From the NCBI GenBank assembly GCA_016282455.1, contig JAEEKM010000104.1, positions 1-6,023 of the forward strand: a stretch of 6,023 nt of DNA. Direction: 5' to 3'. Of this stretch, positions 1-6,023 are shown one piece after another. Below the pieces are notes generated by a model that was not told the DNA's origin, did no database searches, and saw nothing but the letters and a program-made list of their open reading frames with translations. How positions within the stretch are numbered: the stretch's first letter is position 1; the number at the start of each line of letters is the position of its first letter. Origin of the DNA: Treponema sp. Lineage in GTDB: Bacteria; Spirochaetota; Spirochaetia; Treponematales; Treponemataceae. The translations under genes were made by a program, and so were the position numbers.

Positions 1-372
1 AAATTATTCGTTTTGGTTCCCCTTCTTCTGGTTCTTACAACTTGTGCTGCATTTGCAAAAGATTATGAGGTAAAGGGTGTTACCGGTAAAGTAACCTTTT
101 CTGAAACTGAAAAAGGCAAGCAGAAGGCACTTGCTTCAGGAATGAAAGTTTCTGACGAGACTTTTGTTACTCTTGGAACAAATTCCAAACTGGTGCTCGC
201 TGACGAGGAAGGAAAAGAGATTACTCTCCGCACTCCCAAGACAGCAACTGTTTCAGAACTCATTGACATTAAACTGGGAATTTCCGGTTCTGCCGCAAAA
301 AAAGGTAAAGGAGAAGCAACCGCTTCCTCACGTGCCTCAGATGTAATGGCGGACGGTGAACTGGATGACTAA
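1..372 (+). CDS. FecR-like exported protein (5' end outside window)
   Basis: This frame is open from base 1 to TAA at 370-372 (123 visible residues). The visible N-terminus KLFVLVPLLLVLTTCAAFA followed by KDYEV is a signal peptide: one Lys, a hydrophobic core, then an AFA signal peptidase I-type site. The true start is therefore probably only a few codons left of the window, and the TTG at 13 is an internal Leu inside the hydrophobic core. The mature part (about 100 residues) reads like a compact FecR-type beta domain: a V-x-G-x-V opening, a 'LASGMKVSDETFVTLG' stretch matching the family's 'L..G..v...d.i.TG' pattern, then alternating hydrophobic strands and a Lys/Ser/Ala-rich tail. FecR-like domains are often encoded beside CHASE2 cyclases, and this gene overlaps one by 8 bp, so a role in periplasmic sensing or in partnering the cyclase is inferred. 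The LTTC stretch could be a loose spirochaetal lipobox. The FecR assignment rests on pattern only. Confidence 0.62.
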   Translation, partial: KLFVLVPLLLVLTTCAAFAKDYEVKGVTGKVTFSETEKGKQKALASGMKVSDETFVTLGTNSKLVLADEEGKEITLRTPKTATVSELIDIKLGISGSAAKKGKGEATASSRASDVMADGELDD

Positions 373-2665
373 AAAACAGCCCCTTTTACTTCTCATTCCA
401 GTTCTGTGTGTGGCAGTGTCCTCTCTGCTCCTTTTTACAAACCTTGATTCAAAGGCTGCAGATTTATTCCAGAGAATACTGCCTCCCACGCAGATAAGAA
501 ACGATGTGATGATGGTTGGAATTGACGATTATGCAATTGATACCATCGGTTCCTTCCCTTTTACCCGTGATGTTTATGCAGACTGTATCAGCATCATGGA
601 AGAAATGGGGGTGGACTCCATTGTATTTGACCTTAGTTTTGTAGATAATGCCAATGCGGCGGTGAATGACAACTTTGAGCCTTTCTGGCCCGATGATGTT
701 ATGGAAAAGGCGCTGGAAAAATCTACAGTCACCTATTTGAACTTTACGCTGGACTATCAGACAGACATTGACGAAGACACGGGTCTTATTCTGAAGGAAA
801 AGGGGCTTTTAAAAAACGCAGAAATAAAAAAAGATTCTCTTACTCCCGAGTTTACGGGGGTTCTTTCTACCATTCCGAATTTTTTATGCCATGCCAAAGC
901 GGCCGGTTATGTAAATGCAAAACCGGACAGCGACAACTATTACAGGCGCGTTCATCTTGTTTCAAAATATGACGGCGATTATTTTTGCCAGCTGATTCTT
1001 CCTGCTGTAAGGAAAAAACTTGGTAACCCTGCTGTTCTTTTAGAAAACAGTAAAATCACTTTAAAGGGAGCTTCTCTTTCTGACGGAAGAAAAAAAGACA
1101 TTGTCATTCCACGGGGAAATGATGGTTCTTTTATAATAAAATATCCCCCGATGCAGTTTAACGACTACAATTATCTTTCAATCGGAGACATTTACCGCGT
1201 TTACCTCCTTCGAATGTATATGGCAGAAGACGGAGAAGACGCTTACATAGATGAATACAATTCCCTCTGCCGGGAACTTAAGGAAAAACTTGCTTCTACC
1301 ATTTGTATTGTCGGAACCTGTGCAACAAGTACTTCGGACTACGGCGTGAACCAGTACGAAGCCCAGTACCCCCTGCCGGGAGTGCACTATACTGTAGCAA
1401 ACCAGATTCTGAACGGTGACTTTGTGGATGAAGCTCCGGTATGGCTTTCTGTTCTTTATGCATTGTGTTTTACAATGCTTCTTATTTTTGCATCTTCTTT
1501 GATTAAGAGAACGGGAGTTAAGGTTCTTCTGGGACTTGTTCTTGTTTTTGCAAATCTTATCCTTCTCATTACCAGTTATAAAATTACCAGAACCTACATT
1601 GGTGTAACTGTTCCCCTGCTTTCCTCTGTACTTGCATATCTTTCCACAATTGTATTGGGCTTCCTGTCTGCTTCAAAGGACAAAAAGTTTATTACAAATG
1701 CTTTCAGTCAGTGTCTTTCTAAAGATGTGGTGAATCAGATTGTTGCCCACCCGGACAGTTTTAAACTCGGCGGCGAAAGTGTTGAGATGACTGCAATTTT
1801 TACGGACATTCAAAAGTTTTCTTCATTTAGTGAACTTTTAACGGCAGGACAGCTGGTTGCACTTTTGAACTACTACCTTACCAAAATGAGTGACATCATT
1901 ATGGAAGAGGGCGGAACCATTGACAAATACGAGGGAGATGCAATCATTGCCCTTGTAGGTGCTCCCCTTAAAATGAAAGACCATGCTCTGCGGGCTGTAA
2001 AGGCGGCTTTAAAAATGAAGGCCAGTGAAAGCGTGATGAATGCAGAGATTAAGAGAATTGCTTCCCTTCCAAAAACAGAAGAAATGAACGAAGACCTGTA
2101 TTCAGCCTTCTGCATTATGGTCAAAAACGGAAAGAAAATTTTTACAAGAATCGGAATCAACTCAGGCGAGATGATTGCAGGCTACATGGGAAGTGAAAAC
2201 AAAAAGAACTATACCATGATGGGAAACAACGTGAACCTTGCAAGTCGTCTTGAAGGAGTGAACAAACAGTATTCTACTTTTGGCATTCTTGTAAGTGAAG
2301 CAACCTATAAAATGCTGGGCGAAGAAATTATTTCCCGCCGTCTGGATAAAGTTCAGGTGGTAAACGTAAACACTCCCCTTACTCTCTATGAGCCCCTGTG
2401 CGTGAGAGAAGGTTCAGATCAGGCTCTTATTTCCTATGCCGCTGACTGGGAAAGTGCCATGCTTGATTTTGACAATGGAAATTACCAGAGTGCCCATGAA
2501 AAATTCCAGGCTCTTAATGCACAAAAACCCGAAGACAAAGTTTCTGCCTATTACATAAAACTTCTGGAAAAATTCTTCCTTCAGGGCAAAGCTCCCCGTG
2601 AGGAAGATGATTTTGGCGTGGTTTACAACAGCGAACTCAAGTGTTTCAGGCTTTTGAGCAAGTAG
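365..2665 (+). CDS. CHASE2-domain class III adenylate cyclase
   Basis: Membrane-bound nucleotide cyclase, 766 aa, predicted to convert ATP to cAMP. I chose ATG 365 over GTG 356 because GGTGA lies 5 nt upstream of it and the protein then opens MTKKQ before a membrane helix (about 6-24). A CHASE2 sensor fills about 30-355: 'VGIDDYAIDTIG' (51-62) with FPFTR, 'GVDSIVFDLSF' (82-92), and a late 'VGTCATSTSDYG' plus 'PLPGVHYTVANQIL' segment. Three helices follow at about 359-380, 385-404 and 411-434. The class III catalytic domain (about 470-680) has all key residues: metal Asp481 (FTDI) and Asp525 (EGD), adenine-selecting Lys521 and Thr617 (NYTMMG), transition-state Asn624 and Arg628 (NLASR). The Lys/Thr pair predicts ATP rather than GTP as substrate. 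The tail (683-766) resembles the TPR-like repeat common behind such domains (W..AM..F..GNYQSAHEKF). The start overlaps the FecR-like gene by 8 bp, suggesting translational coupling. The sensed signal is unknown. Confidence 0.93.
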   Translation: MTKKQPLLLLIPVLCVAVSSLLLFTNLDSKAADLFQRILPPTQIRNDVMMVGIDDYAIDTIGSFPFTRDVYADCISIMEEMGVDSIVFDLSFVDNANAAVNDNFEPFWPDDVMEKALEKSTVTYLNFTLDYQTDIDEDTGLILKEKGLLKNAEIKKDSLTPEFTGVLSTIPNFLCHAKAAGYVNAKPDSDNYYRRVHLVSKYDGDYFCQLILPAVRKKLGNPAVLLENSKITLKGASLSDGRKKDIVIPRGNDGSFIIKYPPMQFNDYNYLSIGDIYRVYLLRMYMAEDGEDAYIDEYNSLCRELKEKLASTICIVGTCATSTSDYGVNQYEAQYPLPGVHYTVANQILNGDFVDEAPVWLSVLYALCFTMLLIFASSLIKRTGVKVLLGLVLVFANLILLITSYKITRTYIGVTVPLLSSVLAYLSTIVLGFLSASKDKKFITNAFSQCLSKDVVNQIVAHPDSFKLGGESVEMTAIFTDIQKFSSFSELLTAGQLVALLNYYLTKMSDIIMEEGGTIDKYEGDAIIALVGAPLKMKDHALRAVKAALKMKASESVMNAEIKRIASLPKTEEMNEDLYSAFCIMVKNGKKIFTRIGINSGEMIAGYMGSENKKNYTMMGNNVNLASRLEGVNKQYSTFGILVSEATYKMLGEEIISRRLDKVQVVNVNTPLTLYEPLCVREGSDQALISYAADWESAMLDFDNGNYQSAHEKFQALNAQKPEDKVSAYYIKLLEKFFLQGKAPREEDDFGVVYNSELKCFRLLSK

Positions 2666-2692
2666 GGGTGAGGACAGGGCAGAATACTCCCC

Positions 2693-2720
2693 TTGACACT
2701 CCACCCTTATTTCAGATAAC
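2693..2720 (+). promoter_or_regulatory. Candidate sigma70 promoter for glnN
   Basis: A perfect -35 hexamer TTGACA (2693-2698) is followed after 16 nt by GATAAC (2715-2720), which matches the -10 consensus TATAAT at four of six positions, including the central ATAA. It starts 28 nt after the stop codon of the upstream cyclase gene. Transcription would begin near 2727 and give a leader of about 112 nt before the glnN ATG. Only about 28 nt separate the T-tract of the hairpin from the ATG, so a glnN promoter is very unlikely to lie downstream of the hairpin. The call is by consensus only. No NtrC-type sigma54 element (GG-N10-GC) was recognised here. Confidence 0.5.
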
Positions 2721-2738
2721 ATGAGTAATGGAAATGTT

Positions 2739-2810
2739 AAAGGCAATGTGACCAGAGATTTAATGCGAGTAAGTAGCTTGCAATAGAACCCTGCTCACAT
2801 TGCCTTTTTT
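2739..2810 (+). promoter_or_regulatory. Terminator-like hairpin in the glnN leader (possible attenuator)
   Basis: AAAGGCAATGTGA (2739-2751) is perfectly complementary to TCACATTGCCTTT (2795-2807), giving a 13-bp stem that runs straight into a six-T tract (2805-2810). The 43-nt loop is itself structured: CAG 2753-2755 can pair with CTG 2791-2793 after one mismatch, and TGCGAG 2764-2769 pairs with CTTGCA 2777-2782 around a 7-nt loop. GCAAT 2780-2784 can alternatively pair with ATTGC 2799-2803 of the 3' arm, a short competing fold. The element ends 28 nt before the glnN ATG. It could be the ordinary terminator of the upstream cyclase gene, or a conditional terminator or RNA sensor controlling glnN. 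The candidate promoter upstream favours the second reading. It does not match the cyanobacterial glnA glutamine riboswitch as I remember it. Confidence 0.68.
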
Positions 2811-2827
2811 AATTTCTGCAAAGTTAC

Positions 2828-2835
2828 GGAGGAAG
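2828..2835 (+). promoter_or_regulatory. Shine-Dalgarno of glnN
   Basis: GGAGGAAG, with its GGAGG core 6 nt before ATG 2839, is a near-ideal ribosome binding site. It decides the start of glnN: the in-frame TTG at 2800 lies inside the 3' arm of the hairpin, has no comparable site, and would add 13 residues (PFLISAKLRRKK) that are not part of the family's N-terminus. Confidence 0.85.
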
Positions 2836-2838
2836 AAG

Positions 2839-4935
2839 ATGGCCGATATCAATGTACCTGAATTGTTTGGAAGCATGGTATTCAATCAGACTGTTATGAA
2901 GGAGCGTCTGCCAAAGGAAGCCTACAAGGCACTTAAAAAAACCCTTGATGACAACGAACCTCTGAACATAGAACTTGCAAACCAGGTTGCCCATGCCATG
3001 AAAGAGTGGGCTATTGAAAAGGGTGCCACTCACTTTACCCACTGGTTCCAGCCCCTTACAGGCATTACTGCAGAAAAACACGACAGTTTTATTAACCCTC
3101 AGGAAGACGGCACTGTAATCATGTCCTTCAGCGGAAAAGAACTGGTAAAAGGTGAACCGGATGCTTCTTCTTTCCCAAGCGGAGGTCACAGGGCAACTTT
3201 TGAAGCCCGCGGCTACACTGTGTGGGATCCTACCGCTTACCCCTTTGTAAAAGAGCACACCCTCTGTATTCCTACCGCCTTCTGTTCTTACACCGGCGAA
3301 GCCCTGGACAAAAAGACACCTCTTCTTCGTTCCATGGAAGCACTTAACGAACAGGCTCTCCGCATCCTAAAACTTTTTGGCAATAAGAATGTAACCCATG
3401 TTGCAACTACTGTTGGTCCTGAACAGGAATACTTTATTGTAAACGAAAAGCAGTACGCAAAACGTAAAGACCTCTGCATGACAGGACGCACTCTCTTTGG
3501 TTCAAAATCCAGCAAGGGTCAGGAAATGGACGACCAGTATTATGCCGCCCTTGATCCAAAGATTGTGGAGTACATGGAAGACCTGAACAAGACTCTGTGG
3601 AAGTACGGCATCCTCTCAAAAACGGAGCACAATGAAGTTGCCCCTGCCCAGCATGAGATGGCACCAATCTTTACTACCACAAACCTTTCTACAGACCAGA
3701 ACCAGCTTACCATGGAAGTGATGAAAAAAGTAGCCCGCCGTCACGGACTTCGCTGCCTTTTGCATGAAAAACCCTTTGCAGGCCTTAACGGAAGCGGCAA
3801 GCACAACAACTGGAGCATGAGCACTAACGAAGGGGAAAACCTTCTTGAACCTGGTGCAACTCCGGAAAAGAACGCACAGTTCCTTCTTTTCCTTACTGCA
3901 GTTATAAAAGCAGTGGATGAGAATCAGGATCTTCTGCGCATTTCTGTTGCCTCTGCCGGAAACGATCACCGTCTTGGAGCAAACGAAGCACCCCCAGCCA
4001 TTATAAGCGTTTACTTAGGCGATGAACTTTATGCAGTGCTCGAAAGCATTAAGGACGGAAAAGCCTACGACAACAAAAAGAACACAAAGCTTACAATTGG
4101 AGCAGATGTTCTTCCTCCGATTCCAAAGGATTCAACCGACAGAAACCGCACTTCACCCTTTGCCTTTACAGGAAACAAGTTTGAGTTCCGTTCAGTGGGT
4201 TCTTCCTTAAGTATTGCAGGCCCCAACACTACACTGGATTCAATTGTTGCATACACCCTTAAGCAGTTTGCAGATGAACTTGAAAAGGCTGCTGACTTTA
4301 ATTCTGCACTCCAGACCCTTATCCGCCGTGAAATTACCGCCCACTGGAGAATTGTTTTTAACGGAAACGGATATGATGCAAGCTGGGTTGCCGAAGCAGA
4401 AAAACGTGGTCTCCTTAACCTTCGTACCCTGCCTGATGCAATGGAGCATTATCTTGATAAAAAGAATATAAAGCTTTACACGGAGATGGGTGTCTACACA
4501 GAAAGTGAGATGCACAGCCACTACGAGATTAAGCTTGAAAAATACAGCAATGTCCTTAACATCGAAGTGGAAACCATGATTGAGATGATTAACAAAGACA
4601 TTGTGCCTGCCTGCGTAAAGTACATGACTGCTCTTGGAACCTGCATTGCCTCTGTGATCAGCTATGGTAATACGACAGAACAGGTGGAACGGCTTTTGAA
4701 AAAAATCTCCAGCCTTACGGACATTCTTCTTGCAAAAAAGAATGAGCTTGTACAAAAACACCTGGCGGCAAAAAAGGCCGGTGATGTAATGAAAGTTGCC
4801 CGTGCCTACGTGGACTCAGTCATTCCTGCCATGGAAGAAACCCGTGCTATTGCTGACGAAATAGAGCCCCTGCTTGGAGAAGAGTACAAACCTTTCCCCA
4901 ACTACGAGGACCTTCTGTTTAAGATTTCCTGCTGA
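2839..4935 (+). CDS. glnN: Type III glutamine synthetase (GSIII)
   Basis: Cytoplasmic enzyme that condenses glutamate and ammonia, using ATP, into glutamine, the entry step of nitrogen assimilation. At 698 aa it fits the type III family (roughly 700 aa) and is far longer than type I or II enzymes. The GSIII N-terminal domain opens with VPELFGSMVFN (6-16). The active-site series is complete: TVGPEQEYF (191-199, metal Glu195 and Glu197), EHNEVAPAQHEMAP (263-276), LNGSGKHNNWSM (316-327, His322 in the position of the GSI 'GSGMH' motif), RISVASAGNDHRLGANEAPPA (367-387) and NRTSPFAFTGNKFEFR (436-451). A helical GSIII C-terminal region follows and ends in PFPNYEDLLF. There is no adenylylation-loop Tyr motif of the GSI-beta kind that I can recognise, so control is more likely at the RNA level, consistent with the structured leader. 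No frameshift or missing key residue is seen. It appears to be monocistronic, closed by the hairpin at 4954-5012. Confidence 0.97.
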   Translation: MADINVPELFGSMVFNQTVMKERLPKEAYKALKKTLDDNEPLNIELANQVAHAMKEWAIEKGATHFTHWFQPLTGITAEKHDSFINPQEDGTVIMSFSGKELVKGEPDASSFPSGGHRATFEARGYTVWDPTAYPFVKEHTLCIPTAFCSYTGEALDKKTPLLRSMEALNEQALRILKLFGNKNVTHVATTVGPEQEYFIVNEKQYAKRKDLCMTGRTLFGSKSSKGQEMDDQYYAALDPKIVEYMEDLNKTLWKYGILSKTEHNEVAPAQHEMAPIFTTTNLSTDQNQLTMEVMKKVARRHGLRCLLHEKPFAGLNGSGKHNNWSMSTNEGENLLEPGATPEKNAQFLLFLTAVIKAVDENQDLLRISVASAGNDHRLGANEAPPAIISVYLGDELYAVLESIKDGKAYDNKKNTKLTIGADVLPPIPKDSTDRNRTSPFAFTGNKFEFRSVGSSLSIAGPNTTLDSIVAYTLKQFADELEKAADFNSALQTLIRREITAHWRIVFNGNGYDASWVAEAEKRGLLNLRTLPDAMEHYLDKKNIKLYTEMGVYTESEMHSHYEIKLEKYSNVLNIEVETMIEMINKDIVPACVKYMTALGTCIASVISYGNTTEQVERLLKKISSLTDILLAKKNELVQKHLAAKKAGDVMKVARAYVDSVIPAMEETRAIADEIEPLLGEEYKPFPNYEDLLFKISC

Positions 4936-4953
4936 CAAGTTTGGAATGAAAAT

Positions 4954-5012
4954 AAAAAAGGTGGTTTGTGTTCCTCGTTCAAGGTACGAGAATTACAACC
5001 ACCTTTTTTTTT
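4954..5012. terminator. Bidirectional intrinsic terminator between convergent genes
   Basis: A long hairpin starts 18 nt after the glnN stop. The lower stem pairs 4954-4969 (six A, then GGTGGTTTGT) with 4995-5009 (ACAACCACC then T), with one bulged T. The upper stem pairs TTCCTCGT 4971-4978 with ACGAGAA 4986-4992, with one bulged C, around a 7-nt loop. Nine T follow on the + strand (5004-5012), and the six A at 4954-4959 give a T-tract on the - strand. It can therefore stop both glnN and the cyclase gene reading leftward. The 34 bases from 5013 to 5046 show nothing else. Confidence 0.9.
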
Positions 5013-5046
5013 GATTAGTCAAGGGTGCGGGCCAGGCGGGCTGTTC

Positions 5047-6023
5047 CTACTTTGTGGCCATTGTATACACGCCGTCCCAGACCTCCGGCAGTTCCATGGG
5101 AGAGAGCCTTGAGCGGATGGCAGGGGGAAGGCTGTCGCTTATGGAAGATGCAAATGAGGGGTCATAGAAAGAAATGTAATTTGCACAGCGGCTTATGAAC
5201 TCCAGTGAACTTTCGTCTTCGGCACAGCAGCGGTAGGAGTCTGCAAAGAGGGCGTAGGCTTTTTTAAGGTCGTCAATATTTTTTCTGTGACCGGGTTCGT
5301 CACTTCCTTTCATGTACCAGTCAATTCCTTCGTTGAAGATTCCGGCACTTTCAAGGCGTTTGGAGTCCATTTCATTTTTAAGACCAAGAATGCTGTAAAT
5401 GCGAACGGGTTTTTCTACGTTAACAACTTTAACTCCGTCAAGTTTTCTTGCCACAAGAAGGCCTGCTTTTTCGCCTGAGTTTGCATGAGTCCAGGTACTT
5501 TCAGAACACATAATCCAGGAACCGTAGGCTTTGTTTGTTCCTTCAAGGCGGCTTGCAAGGTTTACGTTGTTTCCCATAACAGTAAAGTTCAGTTTTTTAG
5601 TTGTACCCATGTTTCCCACTACCATGTCGCCGGTGTTCATTCCAACGCGGGAGTTGAGGATAAAGGGTTTTCCTGTGCGGGGGTTTATGGGAAGAAGATC
5701 CAGGTGTTCTTCGTTGTAGCGTTTTTCTGCCTGAAGCATGCGTATTCCTGCCACACAGGCATCAAAGGCATGGTTTGGATTTGCAACAGGAGCGCCAAAG
5801 AATGAAACAATTTCATCACCCACGTATTTGTCAATTGTTCCCTTCTGTTCCATGATTGCGTCACTGAGCACACCCAGGTAGTCATTCAGAATTGCAACAA
5901 GGCGTTCAGCACCGCTTTTTCCTTTGGCTTCTTCTTCGTTATTTATACATTCCGTAAAGCCGGAGAAAGTTTTTACGTCAGAGAAAAGGGCAGTGAGTTC
6001 TTTGCTTTCACCACCGATGTTTG
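5047..6023 (-). CDS. Class III adenylate cyclase, C-terminal part (5' end beyond right edge)
   Basis: Reading leftward, the frame is open from the window edge to TAG at 5047-5049, giving 324 visible residues. The GTG at 5869-5871 is an internal Val, because the 50 codons before it encode the start of the catalytic domain (NIGGESKELTALFSDVKTFS). Key residues are all present: metal Asp at 5977-5979 (FSDV) and 5815-5817 (VGDE), Lys at 5827-5829 (DKYVGD), Thr at 5581-5583 (NFTVMG), Asn at 5560-5562 and Arg at 5548-5550 (NLASR). The Lys/Thr pair predicts cAMP production. A helical tail of about 110 residues follows the domain. It has TPR-like spacing (IDDLKKAYALFADSYRCC) but no clear repeat. The core is closely similar to the other cyclase in this window (GNNVNLASRLEG.NK.Y; KVVNV..P...Y), so the two are paralogues. 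The sensory N-terminus lies outside the window, so CHASE2 or another input domain cannot be judged. The gene converges on glnN. Confidence 0.9.
   Translation of the reverse strand, partial: NIGGESKELTALFSDVKTFSGFTECINNEEEAKGKSGAERLVAILNDYLGVLSDAIMEQKGTIDKYVGDEIVSFFGAPVANPNHAFDACVAGIRMLQAEKRYNEEHLDLLPINPRTGKPFILNSRVGMNTGDMVVGNMGTTKKLNFTVMGNNVNLASRLEGTNKAYGSWIMCSESTWTHANSGEKAGLLVARKLDGVKVVNVEKPVRIYSILGLKNEMDSKRLESAGIFNEGIDWYMKGSDEPGHRKNIDDLKKAYALFADSYRCCAEDESSLEFISRCANYISFYDPSFASSISDSLPPAIRSRLSPMELPEVWDGVYTMATK

Noticed and set aside
356..364. GTG 356 as the start of the CHASE2 cyclase, adding Met-Asn-Trp.
   Set aside because: It has no upstream Shine-Dalgarno, while ATG 365 has GGTGA at a workable distance and gives a normal MTKK signal-anchor N-terminus.
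2664..2693. AGGGG (2664-2668) and CCCCT (2689-2693) as a terminator directly after the CHASE2-cyclase stop.
   Set aside because: The stem is only 5 bp with a 20-nt loop and no T-tract follows. It also overlaps the -35 element.
2721..2786. A 21-codon reading frame in the glnN leader (ATG 2721 to TAG 2784-2786) ending in Leu-Gln, a possible attenuation leader peptide.
   Set aside because: No Shine-Dalgarno precedes it, the predicted transcript begins after its ATG, and it has only one Gln codon. It overlaps the hairpin by chance as far as I can tell.
2747..2799. TGTGA (2747-2751) and TCACA (2795-2799) are the half-sites of a CRP/cAMP-receptor operator, tempting beside two cyclases.
   Set aside because: They are 43 nt apart instead of 6, and both are fully explained as the two arms of the hairpin stem.
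4240..4761. A 173-codon open frame on the minus strand inside glnN, and a 144-codon one at 2824-3258.
   Set aside because: Both are antisense to a complete, well-conserved GSIII gene. Their translations are rich in Phe, Cys and His with no domain pattern, and they have no ribosome site.
5485..5805. A 106-codon plus-strand frame opposite the second cyclase.
   Set aside because: It lies antisense to the catalytic core motifs, and its Phe/Val/Cys-rich translation matches nothing. It is a shadow of the real gene.

Overview
The window looks like a piece of a spirochaete chromosome, most likely Treponema or a close relative. The grounds are recognition only: a FecR-like exported protein paired with a CHASE2 class III cyclase, cyclase cores of a treponemal type, and a type III glutamine synthetase, all at moderate GC with short gaps. 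No rRNA or marker gene is present, so the genus is a moderate-confidence guess. I see no mobile element, tRNA, CRISPR array or phage gene.

Layout, left to right. (1) 1-372 (+) is the 3' part of a small exported FecR-like protein, whose first codons lie just left of the window. (2) 365-2665 (+) overlaps it by 8 bp and encodes a membrane-bound adenylate cyclase: N-terminal anchor, extracytoplasmic CHASE2 sensor, three membrane helices, class III catalytic domain and TPR-like tail. (3) 2666-2838 is a 173-bp gap holding a sigma70-like promoter, a long stable hairpin ending in six T, and a strong Shine-Dalgarno. The order promoter, terminator-like hairpin, ribosome site suggests a regulated leader. 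(4) 2839-4935 (+) is a complete type III glutamine synthetase (GlnN). (5) 4954-5012 is a bidirectional terminator. (6) 5047-6023 (-) is the C-terminal 324 residues of a second class III cyclase that converges on glnN and runs off the right edge.

How the parts may work together: the FecR-like protein and the CHASE2 cyclase look like an envelope-sensing pair that makes cAMP. GlnN assimilates ammonium. The second cyclase is a relative of the first with a distinct tail. A link between cAMP signalling and nitrogen assimilation is suggested only by proximity. The most distinctive feature is the glnN leader, which could be a transcription attenuator or may simply be the terminator of the upstream cyclase gene.
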